A program made the translations under genes and the position numbers. Below are positions 14,981 through 23,392 of a DNA stretch of 64,000 bases, in pieces (positions within the stretch are counted from its first letter, which is position 1; each line of letters begins with the position of its first letter). A model generated the notes under the pieces. It made no database searches, was not told where the DNA came from, and saw nothing but the letters and a program-made list of their open reading frames with translations. This DNA comes from Fervidifonticultor_A tertius (GTDB taxonomy: Bacteria; Sysuimicrobiota; Sysuimicrobiia; Sysuimicrobiales; Humicultoraceae), in NCBI GenBank assembly GCA_031459235.1, contig JAVKIY010000001.1, positions 1 to 64,000 on the forward strand, given 5' to 3'.

Positions 14981-17242
14981 CTATCCGGCCGAGACGGCCT
15001 GCTGTGCGCGGGCCCGCCGCAACGCGCGCCACACGCGCTCCGGGGTCAAGGGTAGCTCGGTGACCACCACGCCGCACGCGCGCGCCAGCGCCGTGGTGAC
15101 CGCCGGCGCGACCGGGTTGATCGCGCCCTCGCCCATGCCTTTCACCCCGTGGGCGCCGGGCCCGTTATGGTCCTCCACCAGCCCGGTCTCCAGCGCGGGC
15201 AGATCGTCGGCGAGCGGCACCCGGTAGTCCACCAGGTTGCCGTTCTGGAGCTGTCCGGCCTCGTAGCGCAGCGCCTCGAACAGCGTGTGCCCGAGCCCCA
15301 TCATCGCCGCGCCCTCGTCCTGACCCTCCGCGAGCGGCGGGTTGACCGCGATGCCGACGTCGGCGAGCGAGGCGTACCGCGCCACGCGCACCTGCCCGGT
15401 CTCATCGTCGACCGCGACCTCGGCCCCGCCCCACCCGACCTCCCAGAACAGCGGCGGTGGCGCCCAGCGGCCGCCGCCGCGGACGTAGCCGCGACCGATC
15501 AGCTCGCCGCCGGGCCCGCCGAAGAACGCGCGCACCGCGTCGCCGTAGGCGATCTCGCGGCCGTCCGGCGCGCGGATGCGGCCGGCCTCGAAACATAGCG
15601 AGGCCGCCCCGGCCCCCAGCGCGGCTGCGGCGGCCTCGGCGAGCTGCGCGCGGACCTCCTGGCAGGCGGCCTGGACCGCCAGTCCCATCACCGTGGTCGA
15701 GCGGCTCGCGCCGGTGGAGCGGTCGTAGGGCGTGCCGGCGGTGTCGGATGCGACGACGCCGACGCGCTCCACCGGCAGCGCCAGCGCCTCGGCGGCGATC
15801 TGCGCCAGGACCGTGCGCACGCCCTGCCCGAGCTCGGTGCTGCTCTCGTGGACGGACGCGCTCCCGTCGGCGTGGAGTCGGACGATGGCGGACGCCACGG
15901 GCTCGGCGCCCGCGTCGGTGATGCCGACGGCGAGCCCTCGGCCGGTGCGCGGGCTCGCCGGGTGGCCCCACCCGATCGCGGCGGCCACGCGGCGCAAGCC
16001 GGCCTCCAGGTCGGCGTCCAGCGGCCGCTCCCCGTCCAACAGCGCCTCACCGCGGCGGCCTAGGTTACGAGCGCGGAACTCGACCGGGTCCAGCCCCAAC
16101 GCCTGGGCGATCAGGTCCATCTGGACCTCGCAGGCCCAGATCGTCTGCGGCGCGCCGATCGCGCGGAACGAGCCGGCGGGCACGGTGTTGGTGTAGACCG
16201 CGTACGCGTCGCTCCGCACGTGCGGACACCGGTAGCCGCCGAGCACCCGGCGCGCCGCCCTGGCGGTGACGCGCGGGCCGTTGTCCGCGTAGGCGCCCGT
16301 GTCGAGCCAGCTGGTCGCCACCCGGGCGACCAGGCGACCGTCGCGGTCCACGCCGGTGCGCAGCACGACGCGCGCGGCGTGCCGGCGCGTGGTCAGGCAC
16401 GCCTCGGCCACCGACAGCGCCACGCGCACCGGCCGGCCGGCCTTGCGCGCGAGCGCCACGGCCAGCGGCTCGAGCTTGGTGTACGACTTGCTGCCGAACC
16501 CGCCGCCCACGTAGGGCACGACCACGCGCACCTGCTCCAGCGCGCGCCCGAACATGCGGGCCAGATCGGCGCGCACCAGAAACGGGTGCTGCGCCGAGGT
16601 CCACACGGTCACGGCCGGGCCGTCGGCCGCGGCCACGACCGCGTGGGGCTCCATCGCGTAGTGGTAGACCATGGGAAACACAAACGTGTGCTCGAAGGTG
16701 TGCGCGGCGCCGGCGAGCGCGGCCTCGGGGTCGCCGCGCGCGACGCGCGCGTGGAAGCAGATGTTGCCCTCGGCCTCCGGCGGCGCGCCGGCCGGGCGGC
16801 GCGCGTGCACCCGCGGGGCGCCCCCCGCCAGCGCGGCGTCGAGGTCGAGCACCGGCGGCAGCTCGTCGTAGGCGACCTCGATGCGCTCCAGGGCCTCCTG
16901 CGCGGTCGCGGGGTCGAGCGCGGCCACGGCGGCCACGGGCTCGCCGGCATAGCGCACCTCGTCGATCGCGATCAGCGGGCGGTCCCTGACGAGCTGACCG
17001 TAGTAGGGGTCGATGTCGCGGAGGTCGGCTGCCGTGAGCACGGCCACCACGCCCGGCATTCGCTCGGCACGGCTCGCGTCGATGGCGAGGATGCGCGCGC
17101 GCGGCACCGGGCTGCGCAGGATCGCGCCGTGGGCCATGCCCGGCACCACCAGATCCACCGTGTAGCGCGCGCGGCCGGTGACCTTCTCGAACCCATCCAG
17201 GCGGGGCACCGGCCGACCGACGACGCGGAGCGCCTCAGCCAT
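14981..17242 (-). CDS. Molybdopterin-binding large subunit, xanthine dehydrogenase family (copy 2)
   Basis: A 753-residue large subunit with the same layout as copy 1. It shows VVGRPVPRLDGFEKVTGRAR at the N-terminus, GGGFGSKSYTKLEP, VPAGSFRAIGAPQ and the catalytic Glu in VKGMGEGAI. It follows the 2Fe-2S gene with an 8-bp overlap and completes a three-subunit hydroxylase with the FAD gene. The loop reads FRAIG rather than FRGYG as in copy 1, so the substrates probably differ. It lies directly upstream of ubiD. Confidence 0.87.
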   Translation of the reverse strand: MAEALRVVGRPVPRLDGFEKVTGRARYTVDLVVPGMAHGAILRSPVPRARILAIDASRAERMPGVVAVLTAADLRDIDPYYGQLVRDRPLIAIDEVRYAGEPVAAVAALDPATAQEALERIEVAYDELPPVLDLDAALAGGAPRVHARRPAGAPPEAEGNICFHARVARGDPEAALAGAAHTFEHTFVFPMVYHYAMEPHAVVAAADGPAVTVWTSAQHPFLVRADLARMFGRALEQVRVVVPYVGGGFGSKSYTKLEPLAVALARKAGRPVRVALSVAEACLTTRRHAARVVLRTGVDRDGRLVARVATSWLDTGAYADNGPRVTARAARRVLGGYRCPHVRSDAYAVYTNTVPAGSFRAIGAPQTIWACEVQMDLIAQALGLDPVEFRARNLGRRGEALLDGERPLDADLEAGLRRVAAAIGWGHPASPRTGRGLAVGITDAGAEPVASAIVRLHADGSASVHESSTELGQGVRTVLAQIAAEALALPVERVGVVASDTAGTPYDRSTGASRSTTVMGLAVQAACQEVRAQLAEAAAAALGAGAASLCFEAGRIRAPDGREIAYGDAVRAFFGGPGGELIGRGYVRGGGRWAPPPLFWEVGWGGAEVAVDDETGQVRVARYASLADVGIAVNPPLAEGQDEGAAMMGLGHTLFEALRYEAGQLQNGNLVDYRVPLADDLPALETGLVEDHNGPGAHGVKGMGEGAINPVAPAVTTALARACGVVVTELPLTPERVWRALRRARAQQAVSAG

Positions 17243-17741
17243 GCCGGGAGGCCATCGTCTCGGCGGCGGCGAGGACGGCTTCGAGGATCTTCTTGTAGCC
17301 GGTGCAGCGACAGATGTTCCCGCGCAGGTAGTGCTTGATCTCGTCGGTGGTGGGCCGCGGGATCTCATCCAGGAGCGCCTTCGCCGCCAGGATCATGCCC
17401 GGGGTGCAGTACCCGCACTGGAACGCCGCGTGGTCGATGAACGCCTGCTGGAGCGGGTGCAGCCCCTCACCGTCGGCCAGGCCTTCGATAGTCAGGACCT
17501 GCCGGCCGCGCGCCTCGTAGGCCAGGTAGGTGCAGGCACTCACGGGCAGGCCGTCCACGAGCACGGTGCACGCCCCACACACCTGCACGTCGCACGACAG
17601 CTTGGCGCCGGTGAGCCCGAGCCGCATGCGCAGCAGGTCGAGCAGCGTCTCCCGGGGCTCCACGGCCAGCGTGTGGGGCCGGCCGTTGACCGTGAGGCTG
17701 ATCTCCACCACCGGCCTGGCCGATGCGCCCTGCGCCTCCAT
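17235..17741 (-). CDS. 2Fe-2S small subunit of molybdenum hydroxylase
   Basis: A 168-residue CoxS-type subunit with two 2Fe-2S clusters. The plant-type ferredoxin cluster uses cysteines in SCDVQVCGACTVL plus a further Cys in SACTYLAY. The second cluster uses CGYCTPGM and NICRCTGY. It passes electrons from the molybdenum site to the FAD subunit. ATG 17741 has AGGAGG five bases upstream and is preferred to the GTG at 17744. It lies between the FAD and large-subunit genes. Confidence 0.93.
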   Translation of the reverse strand: MEAQGASARPVVEISLTVNGRPHTLAVEPRETLLDLLRMRLGLTGAKLSCDVQVCGACTVLVDGLPVSACTYLAYEARGRQVLTIEGLADGEGLHPLQQAFIDHAAFQCGYCTPGMILAAKALLDEIPRPTTDEIKHYLRGNICRCTGYKKILEAVLAAAETMASRHG

Positions 17742-17750
17742 CACCGCCTC

Positions 17751-18623
17751 CTACTGGAACCGCGCGGCCGCGGCGCGAAACGCGCGGCGCATGAAGACCT
17801 TAACCATCTCGACCTTGTACTCGGCCGAACCGTGCAGGTCGTCCACCGCGTCGGCGCCCTCCGCGGCTACCTGGGCCGCGCGCTCCAGCGGGCCGTCGGC
17901 CTCGGCGAGCGGCGCGCCCCGCAGGAGCGCCTCGGCCGCGGGGACGCGGGCGGGCACCGGGCCCACGCACCCGACGGCGATCCGCACGTCCTCGATGCCG
18001 CGACGCTCCGCGTCGAGCGTCAGTGCCACGGCCACGCCGAGCGTCGGCCGCTCGTGGATGCCGAACTTCATGTAGGCCCACCGCGTCTGCGGCCCGCCCT
18101 CGCGCAGCCGCACCGCGGTCAGGACCTCGTCGGGCTGCCGCGCGGTCTCGTACGCGCCCGTGAAGAACGCACCGATCGGCACCGTCCGCGCGCCCCGGGT
18201 CCCGACGAGCTCGACCTCGGCGTCAAACGTCAGGAAGAGCGTGCCGGGGTCGGCGTGCGGCTCCGCGAAGCACAGGTTACCGCCGATCGTCCCGACGTTG
18301 CGCACCCGGACGTTGGCGACCAACCGCTCGACCTCGGCGACAATCGGGAACCGCTCGCGCACGGTCGGGTGGCGCTCGAGGGCGCGGTGAGTCACCGTCC
18401 CGCCGATGCGAAGGAGGCCCGAGGCCGCGTCGTAGTCGAGTGCCCCGAGGGCGGGGATGGTCTTCAGGTCCACCAGGTGCCGGTAGCGCACCAGGCCTTC
18501 CTTCATGACGAGCAGCAGCTCGGTGCCGCCGGCGTAGAAGGCCGCGTCGTCGCCGTAGCGGCCCACCAGGGCACTGGCGGCCTCCACGCTCTCGGGCTGG
18601 TGAATCTCAAACGGTCGGAGCAT
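17751..18623 (-). CDS. FAD-binding medium subunit of molybdenum hydroxylase
   Basis: A 290-residue CoxM-type subunit. The FAD-binding motifs are YAGGTELLLVMKEG (about 30-43) and NVGTIGGNLCFAEPHADP (about 110-127), followed by the C-terminal CO-dehydrogenase flavoprotein domain. It takes electrons from the 2Fe-2S subunit and delivers them to an acceptor. The start overlaps the coxG-like gene end by 17 bp, and the stop lies 9 bases before the 2Fe-2S start. It is the only FAD subunit visible for two large subunits in the window. Confidence 0.9.
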   Translation of the reverse strand: MLRPFEIHQPESVEAASALVGRYGDDAAFYAGGTELLLVMKEGLVRYRHLVDLKTIPALGALDYDAASGLLRIGGTVTHRALERHPTVRERFPIVAEVERLVANVRVRNVGTIGGNLCFAEPHADPGTLFLTFDAEVELVGTRGARTVPIGAFFTGAYETARQPDEVLTAVRLREGGPQTRWAYMKFGIHERPTLGVAVALTLDAERRGIEDVRIAVGCVGPVPARVPAAEALLRGAPLAEADGPLERAAQVAAEGADAVDDLHGSAEYKVEMVKVFMRRAFRAAAARFQ

Positions 18624-19077
18624 CCGCCCGGTCCCCGTCCAGCTCGCGCCGCAGGGCCTGCGCGAACCGGTCCATGACCTCCTCGGCCTTGCGCCGGATC
18701 ATCCCGCCCCCCAGCGCCGCCAGCTTGCCGAGCACGCTCACGTCGGCGCGCAGCCGCAGCACCGTGCGGCCATCCGCCGGCTCGATGGCGAGGTCGAGCT
18801 GCATCTGCAGGCTGCTCCCCACGCTCGCGTCCCGCCCGGTAGCCTTCGCCCGCAGCCTCGTCGGGGCCTGCGCCTCCAGGACCTCGATGTCGAGGGGGAA
18901 GGTGACCCTAAACGGCCCGACGCGCTCGGCAACCGTGGCCTCGTAGCGCACGTGGGGGGTGACCGCGCGCGCGGACTGGCAACCCGGGATGCAGCGTGCC
19001 AGGCGCTCCACGTCCCACAGGAGCGCCCAGACCTGCTCGGGCGACGCGGCGGTCGAGATCTCGCGCGTGAACTCCAT
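18607..19077 (-). CDS. CoxG-like SRPBCC protein
   Basis: A 156-residue protein of the CO-dehydrogenase subunit G group: MEFTREISTAASPEQVWALLWDVERLARCIPGCQSA is the typical start, and the family ending GGGMIRRKAEEVMDRFAQAL is present. CoxG proteins have a START-like lipid-binding fold and can recruit molybdenum hydroxylases to the membrane or to quinone. Its place directly ahead of the FAD gene, with a 17-bp overlap, supports that role here. Confidence 0.85.
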   Translation of the reverse strand: MEFTREISTAASPEQVWALLWDVERLARCIPGCQSARAVTPHVRYEATVAERVGPFRVTFPLDIEVLEAQAPTRLRAKATGRDASVGSSLQMQLDLAIEPADGRTVLRLRADVSVLGKLAALGGGMIRRKAEEVMDRFAQALRRELDGDRADAPTV

Positions 19078-19094
19078 GCGCCCTCGGCGGCGGG

Positions 19095-20315
19095 CTAGCC
19101 CGCCGCGGTGGGGACCGCCTCCTCGACGTTGGGCCGCTCGGTCCAGAACCGCTTCCAGACCTCGCCCGTGCGGAACCCCTCGGGGATCTCCTCGGGCCGA
19201 AACCGCATGGTGAGCTCCAGCGAGCCCGCGGGGTCGCGCCATGCCCAGCACGGCTTGCCAAGCGCCAGCCACACGCGGCTGCGCGAGGGATCCGCGGCAT
19301 CGACCTCGATAATCTGGGCGGACTGCGAGGTCTCCTCACGGTAGTGGACGCCGTGCCGGCAGATCGAGTTGGGCCCGGGGCCGTTGGCGTGGTCGGTGCT
19401 GAAGGCGATGAAGTCCGCGGGCGTGAGCCGGCCGGCGCGCGCGCCAAGGAGCTGCGTGCAGCGGACGTAGCGGCAGTAGCTGGAGAGGTCCTCGGGGTCG
19501 TTGAGCGCATCGAGCACGACGAACCGGTTCGTCCGCACCCCTACCCCCGCGTGGATGAACTGCACCGCCATCCGGTCGTAGGACCCTTCGATGATGTAGG
19601 CGAGCGTCGGGTCCACGAACTCCAGGTTGCCCGGGGTCGCCATCGGGTGGTCGGCGAGCCGGGCGACCACGGCGTTGCCGGCCTCCAGCGCGGTCGCGTG
19701 CTCGAGGCCGTCGCGGGAGAGCTGCACGCGGTCGAGCGCCCGTTCCTGCGTCGTGTTGACCGCCCGCGTGCGCAGCTCCGCGGTCCGCGCGATGTTGGTG
19801 CCGGTGGCCACCCCGCGGTCGTTGGCGCCCATCTTCACGCCGGTGGAGCCCGCGGAGGCCACGCCCACGACAGCGGGTTTGCCCTCAGGCCGCACGGCCA
19901 GAACGACGTTGATCTCCTTGTGCTCGTAGAACCCCTCGCCAACCATGGACTCGCCGCCGATCTTGTCGCTGTTCTTGAGGAAGATCATCTTCCCCGCGGC
20001 GGTCGCGTCGGGCATCGCGAACATCACCGTGCAGTCGTCGGGGAACGCTTCCCCGTAGAACAGGTTGTAGGCCAGCACCTCGGGATACGGCCGCCGGGCG
20101 CCCTCGGCGATTCCGGCGATCTCGTCGAGACGGGCATCCGCCAGCCGGCGCTCCGCCCGCAGCGCGCGTCGGCCGAGCGCCTGGCGCGTCCACCCCCGGG
20201 GGGCCATGCACCGGAAGAAACCCTCCAGGTTCTGCGCGACGGCCCCGGCGAGCTGCTCGCCGTGGCCGCGGCCGATGCGGTGGTGACTGCCGCTCCCCAC
20301 GTAGACGTCGTACAT
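19095..20315 (-). CDS. C45-type acyltransferase/amidohydrolase (AAT family)
   Basis: A 406-residue N-terminal-nucleophile hydrolase of the acyl-CoA:6-aminopenicillanate acyltransferase family. The expected nucleophile is C95 in FPDDCTVMFAMP, followed about 20 residues later by KNSD (N115, D117), the counterpart of the family NxD motif. Later blocks ANDRGVATGTN and the SSYCRYVRC region also fit. Members cleave or form amide bonds, as in carcinine hydrolase and penicillin acyltransferase. If it self-processes, cleavage would be before C95. ATG 20315 has GGGAGG at the right distance, while ATG 20321 is too close. It sits between an amidohydrolase and coxG. Confidence 0.75.
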   Translation of the reverse strand: MYDVYVGSGSHHRIGRGHGEQLAGAVAQNLEGFFRCMAPRGWTRQALGRRALRAERRLADARLDEIAGIAEGARRPYPEVLAYNLFYGEAFPDDCTVMFAMPDATAAGKMIFLKNSDKIGGESMVGEGFYEHKEINVVLAVRPEGKPAVVGVASAGSTGVKMGANDRGVATGTNIARTAELRTRAVNTTQERALDRVQLSRDGLEHATALEAGNAVVARLADHPMATPGNLEFVDPTLAYIIEGSYDRMAVQFIHAGVGVRTNRFVVLDALNDPEDLSSYCRYVRCTQLLGARAGRLTPADFIAFSTDHANGPGPNSICRHGVHYREETSQSAQIIEVDAADPSRSRVWLALGKPCWAWRDPAGSLELTMRFRPEEIPEGFRTGEVWKRFWTERPNVEEAVPTAAG

Positions 20316-20341
20316 CGCCATCCTCCCGGTGCCGGACCCGC

Positions 20342-21706
20342 TCACACGATGGGCCGGATCATCTCCCCGCGCGGGCTCCCGACAACCTGGCCGTCGCGGT
20401 AGACGATCTGCCCGCGCACGATGGTCATCACGGGCATGCCCTTGACCTTCCACCCGTGGAACGGCGTGACCTTGCTCTTGCTGTGGAGTCTGTCCTTGTC
20501 GATGGCGCCCTCCTTGGCGAGGTCCACGATGGTCACGTCGCCGTCCGCGCCACGGTCGAGGTTGCCCTTGCGCGGCCACATGTTCCACGCCCGCGCCGGC
20601 CCCTCGGCCTGCACCTTCACGTAGTGGTTCAGGCTCAACCGCCCGGCGTTCACCTGCGTGAGCATGAGCGGCACGTTGGTCTCCACGCCCGGCCAGCCCG
20701 GGATCGCCTTCCAGATGTCGCCCATCGGGTCGTCCGCCATCTTCTCCTCGGGCGTGTGCGGCGAATGATCGGTGCCGATGACCTCGATCGTACCATCCAG
20801 CAGTCCCTGCCAGAGGGCCTCGCCGTGCTCGCGGCTGCGAACCGGCGGGTTCATCTTCATGAGGGTGCCCAGGCCCATGCGCACCATGTCCTGGGCCTCG
20901 AGCAGCAGGTAGTGCGGGCCGGTCTCCGCCTTGACGTCCACGCCGTCGGCCTTGCCCCGGCGCACGAGCTCCACGCCCTCGCGCGAGCTCAGATGGTAGA
21001 TCATCAGCTTGCTCTTCGCCTCCTTCGCGAAGAGGATCGCCCGGTGCACGCACTCGGCCTCGGCGACGGAGGGGCGTGACTCGAGATGGGCGAGTGGGTC
21101 TTTGCGGCCGGCCTTCTGGAGCTTGGCCCGGAGGTAGAGGATGATGCTGTTGTCCTCGGCGTGCACCGTGCAGCGCAGCCCGGTCGTGCTCATGATCTTC
21201 CAGGCGTCGATGATCTCGCCGTCGCTGGGCGAGGGGATGTTGCCCACCGTCTCGCCCATGAACACCTTGTAGCCGATCACGCCGCCCTCGGCCAGCGGCA
21301 CGATCTTGTCCAGGTTGCCCTCCATGATGACGGCCAGGATGCCGTAGTCCACGTAGGCCTTGCCGCGGGCGGCATCCAGCCGCATGCGCAGCGACTCCAG
21401 GTCGGCCGTGGGCGGGATGACGTTGGGGTTGTCGATGATGGTGGTGATGCCGCCGGCGGCCGCGGCCTGCGAGCCGGTCGTCCAGTCCTCCTTGTACTCC
21501 AGCCCGGGCGCCCGGAAGTGGACGTGGGGGTCGATCAGGCCGGGCAGCACGTGCAGTCCGGTGGCGTCCACGACCTGCGCGGCCTGGGGCAACTCGTCGC
21601 GGACCAAAATGTCGAGGACCTTGCCCTCGTGGATCAGCAGGTGCCCGCGGTAGCTGGCGAGCGGCGTGACGATGGTGCCGTTCTTGATCAGCAGGTCAAC
21701 CCGCAT
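20342..21706 (-). CDS. Dihydroorotase-family cyclic amidohydrolase
   Basis: A 454-residue amidohydrolase hydrolysing a cyclic amide. Metal ligands are visible as DPHVHFRAPG, the carbamylated Lys in GYKVFMGETVGN, His in TVHAED and IYHLSSREG, and the final Asp in GTDHSPHT. The YKEDWTTGSQAAAAGGITT block resembles dihydroorotase and allantoinase equally. With pyrE and pyrD downstream in the same train it could be PyrC, but the hydroxylase and hydrolase context points equally to purine, hydantoin or heterocycle breakdown. It is the first gene after the operator-bearing promoter region. Confidence 0.82.
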   Translation of the reverse strand: MRVDLLIKNGTIVTPLASYRGHLLIHEGKVLDILVRDELPQAAQVVDATGLHVLPGLIDPHVHFRAPGLEYKEDWTTGSQAAAAGGITTIIDNPNVIPPTADLESLRMRLDAARGKAYVDYGILAVIMEGNLDKIVPLAEGGVIGYKVFMGETVGNIPSPSDGEIIDAWKIMSTTGLRCTVHAEDNSIILYLRAKLQKAGRKDPLAHLESRPSVAEAECVHRAILFAKEAKSKLMIYHLSSREGVELVRRGKADGVDVKAETGPHYLLLEAQDMVRMGLGTLMKMNPPVRSREHGEALWQGLLDGTIEVIGTDHSPHTPEEKMADDPMGDIWKAIPGWPGVETNVPLMLTQVNAGRLSLNHYVKVQAEGPARAWNMWPRKGNLDRGADGDVTIVDLAKEGAIDKDRLHSKSKVTPFHGWKVKGMPVMTIVRGQIVYRDGQVVGSPRGEMIRPIV

Positions 21707-21810
21707 CGACGGTCGGCTCCTCCCGCGCCGGCCCGGGCGGCGCGACGACATCGTCCCCGCCACTCTGACGCGGCAACGGGCGGGAGCGCGCGGCGCGGCG
21801 GGGCGAGAAG

Positions 21811-21826
21811 TTGCATCCTGTATACA
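21811..21826 (-). promoter_or_regulatory. Operator-like site over the leftward -10 box
   Basis: Read on the minus strand the site is TGTATACAGGATGCAA. It contains TATACA, a plausible -10 for the leftward train that starts at 21706. It matches the site at 21969-21984 in 13 of 16 positions but lies in the opposite orientation. TGTATACA is palindromic and of the type bound by FCD-class GntR regulators, one of which is encoded at 22649. Confidence 0.55.
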
Positions 21827-21968
21827 AAACGGTGGCCTCTTTCTTCGCCGCCCCGTCGGCCCCCTCCTCCCGCATCTGAGCCCCCCGCCCGCCGGTCTGG
21901 CCTCCAGATCACCGTGGCCGCCCCGTCGGCCTCCGCAGGATTCGCCGGGCCGTCCCCGAACTCCCGTA

Positions 21969-21984
21969 TGTATACTGAATGCAG
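21969..21984 (+). promoter_or_regulatory. Operator-like site over the rightward -10 box
   Basis: TGTATACTGAATGCAG on the plus strand. It includes TATACT (21971-21976), a likely -10 for the ubiX-like gene at 22008. It shares TGTATAC, the G two bases later and ATGCA with the site at 21811-21826, read in reverse. The intervening bases 21827-21968 show no gene. A regulator bound at both sites would control both directions. Confidence 0.55.
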
Positions 21985-22007
21985 GCGCGCCTGACGCGGA
22001 GGATCGC

Positions 22008-22652
22008 GTGGACGAGCGGAGCATGCGGCTGGTGGTCGCGATCTCCGGCGCGACCGGGTCCATCTTCGGGGTCCGGCTGCTGGAGGCGCTGCGCGCCGCC
22101 GGCGGTGTGGAAACCCACCTGGTCCTGAGCAAGTGGGGCCAGCGCACGCTGGAGCACGAGACCACGCTCACCGCCGAGGCGGTCCGCCGGCTGGCGGACG
22201 TCTCCTGGGGCGCCGAGAACATGGCCGCGCCGATCTCGAGCGGGTCGTTCCGCACCGACGGCATGGTGGTCGCCCCCTGCAGTACCAAGACGCTGGGGGC
22301 CATCGCCAACGGCATCAGCGACTCGCTGATCGCCCGCGCGGCCGAGGTGACCCTGAAGGAAGGCCGCAGGCTCGTCCTGCTGGTCCGCGAGACCCCGCTG
22401 TCCGCGATCCACCTGGCGAACATGCTGACGCTGGCGCGGCTCGGGGCGGTGATCCTGCCGCCGGTGCCGGCGTTCTACAACCACCCGGCCACGCTGGACG
22501 ACATGGTGGACCACGTGGTGGCGCGCGTGCTCGACCACTTCGGCATCCCGTTCGCGCGCGCGCGCCGCTGGGACGGCCGCCTGCGGGCGCCGGCGGGCGC
22601 GCGCGTCGACCGCACACCGGGCCCCGACGACGCGCACGGGGGGGAGCAATGA
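22008..22652 (+). CDS. UbiX-like flavin prenyltransferase
   Basis: A 214-residue flavoprotein with the UbiX start LVVAISGATGSIFGVRLLEAL (phosphate-binding glycine loop), MVVAPCSTKTLGAIANG and VLLVRETPLSAIHLANMLTLARLGAVILPPVPAFYN. It attaches a dimethylallyl group to FMN to make the cofactor of UbiD enzymes, and a ubiD lies at 13516. The GTG at 22008 has GGAGG five bases upstream, and an ATG at 22023 is the alternative. The C-terminus carries an extra Arg/Pro-rich tail of about 20 residues. It overlaps the GntR gene by 4 bp (ATGA). Confidence 0.88.
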   Translation: MDERSMRLVVAISGATGSIFGVRLLEALRAAGGVETHLVLSKWGQRTLEHETTLTAEAVRRLADVSWGAENMAAPISSGSFRTDGMVVAPCSTKTLGAIANGISDSLIARAAEVTLKEGRRLVLLVRETPLSAIHLANMLTLARLGAVILPPVPAFYNHPATLDDMVDHVVARVLDHFGIPFARARRWDGRLRAPAGARVDRTPGPDDAHGGEQ

Positions 22653-23392
22653 CCTCCGGGCGCGTCACCGGGGCCGCCGGCCGCACGGTCCGCAGGCCCC
22701 GCGGCACGCCCCCTGCGGGCGACGGCGCCTACCGCACGATCCGCGAGGTGCTCTTCGAGCGCATCCGGTCGCTGATCCTCTCGGGGCAGTACCGGTCCGG
22801 GACCAAACTGCGCGAGGAGGAGCTCGCGCGGCAGTTCGGCGTGAGCCGCACGCCGGTGCGCGAGGCACTGCGCAAGCTCGAGTCCGAGGGACTGGTCCGC
22901 TACCTCCCGCAGCGGGGCGTGCTGGTCAACGGCCTCTCCGACCGCGAGATGCTGGAGATCTACACGATCCGCGCGTCGCTGGAGGGGCTGGCGGCGCGCC
23001 TGGCCGCGACCGAGCGCACCGAGGAGGAGGTCCGCGAGCTGCGCGAGCTGCAGCGCCAGATGAACGACGCGTACGCGCGGGCGAACTGGAACCGGGCGGC
23101 CCGCATCCACACGCGGTTCAACATGGCGCTCTACGCGGCCTCCCGCAGCCCGCGGCTGGTAGGCATCCTGGCGCAGTTCAACGACTACATCGAACACTCG
23201 AAGACGCGGTCGCTGGCGCTGCCCGGCCGCGCGCAGGAGATCGGCCGCGAGCACCAGGCGATGGTGGACGCGATCGCCCGCAAGGACCCCGACGAGGCGG
23301 AGCGGGCCGCCATCCGGCACGTGCACAACGCGCGCCAGGCGTTCTTCCACGGCGCGCGCCAGCCCGCCGGCGCCGCGGCGGGCGACGGCTAG
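22649..23392 (+). CDS. GntR-family regulator with FCD domain
   Basis: A 247-residue regulator. The N-terminal winged helix (about 28-97) shows the GntR pattern GTKLREEELARQFGVSRTPVREALRKLESEGLV. The C-terminal helical FCD domain follows, with His/Arg positions typical of carboxylate-effector binding (the HTRFNMALY and HQAMVDAI helices). Coupled to ubiX, it most likely controls the divergent promoters whose -10 boxes carry the TGTATAC motif, responding to an aromatic or organic acid (inference). The extra 27 N-terminal residues are basic and probably disordered. Confidence 0.88.
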   Translation: MTSGRVTGAAGRTVRRPRGTPPAGDGAYRTIREVLFERIRSLILSGQYRSGTKLREEELARQFGVSRTPVREALRKLESEGLVRYLPQRGVLVNGLSDREMLEIYTIRASLEGLAARLAATERTEEEVRELRELQRQMNDAYARANWNRAARIHTRFNMALYAASRSPRLVGILAQFNDYIEHSKTRSLALPGRAQEIGREHQAMVDAIARKDPDEAERAAIRHVHNARQAFFHGARQPAGAAAGDG

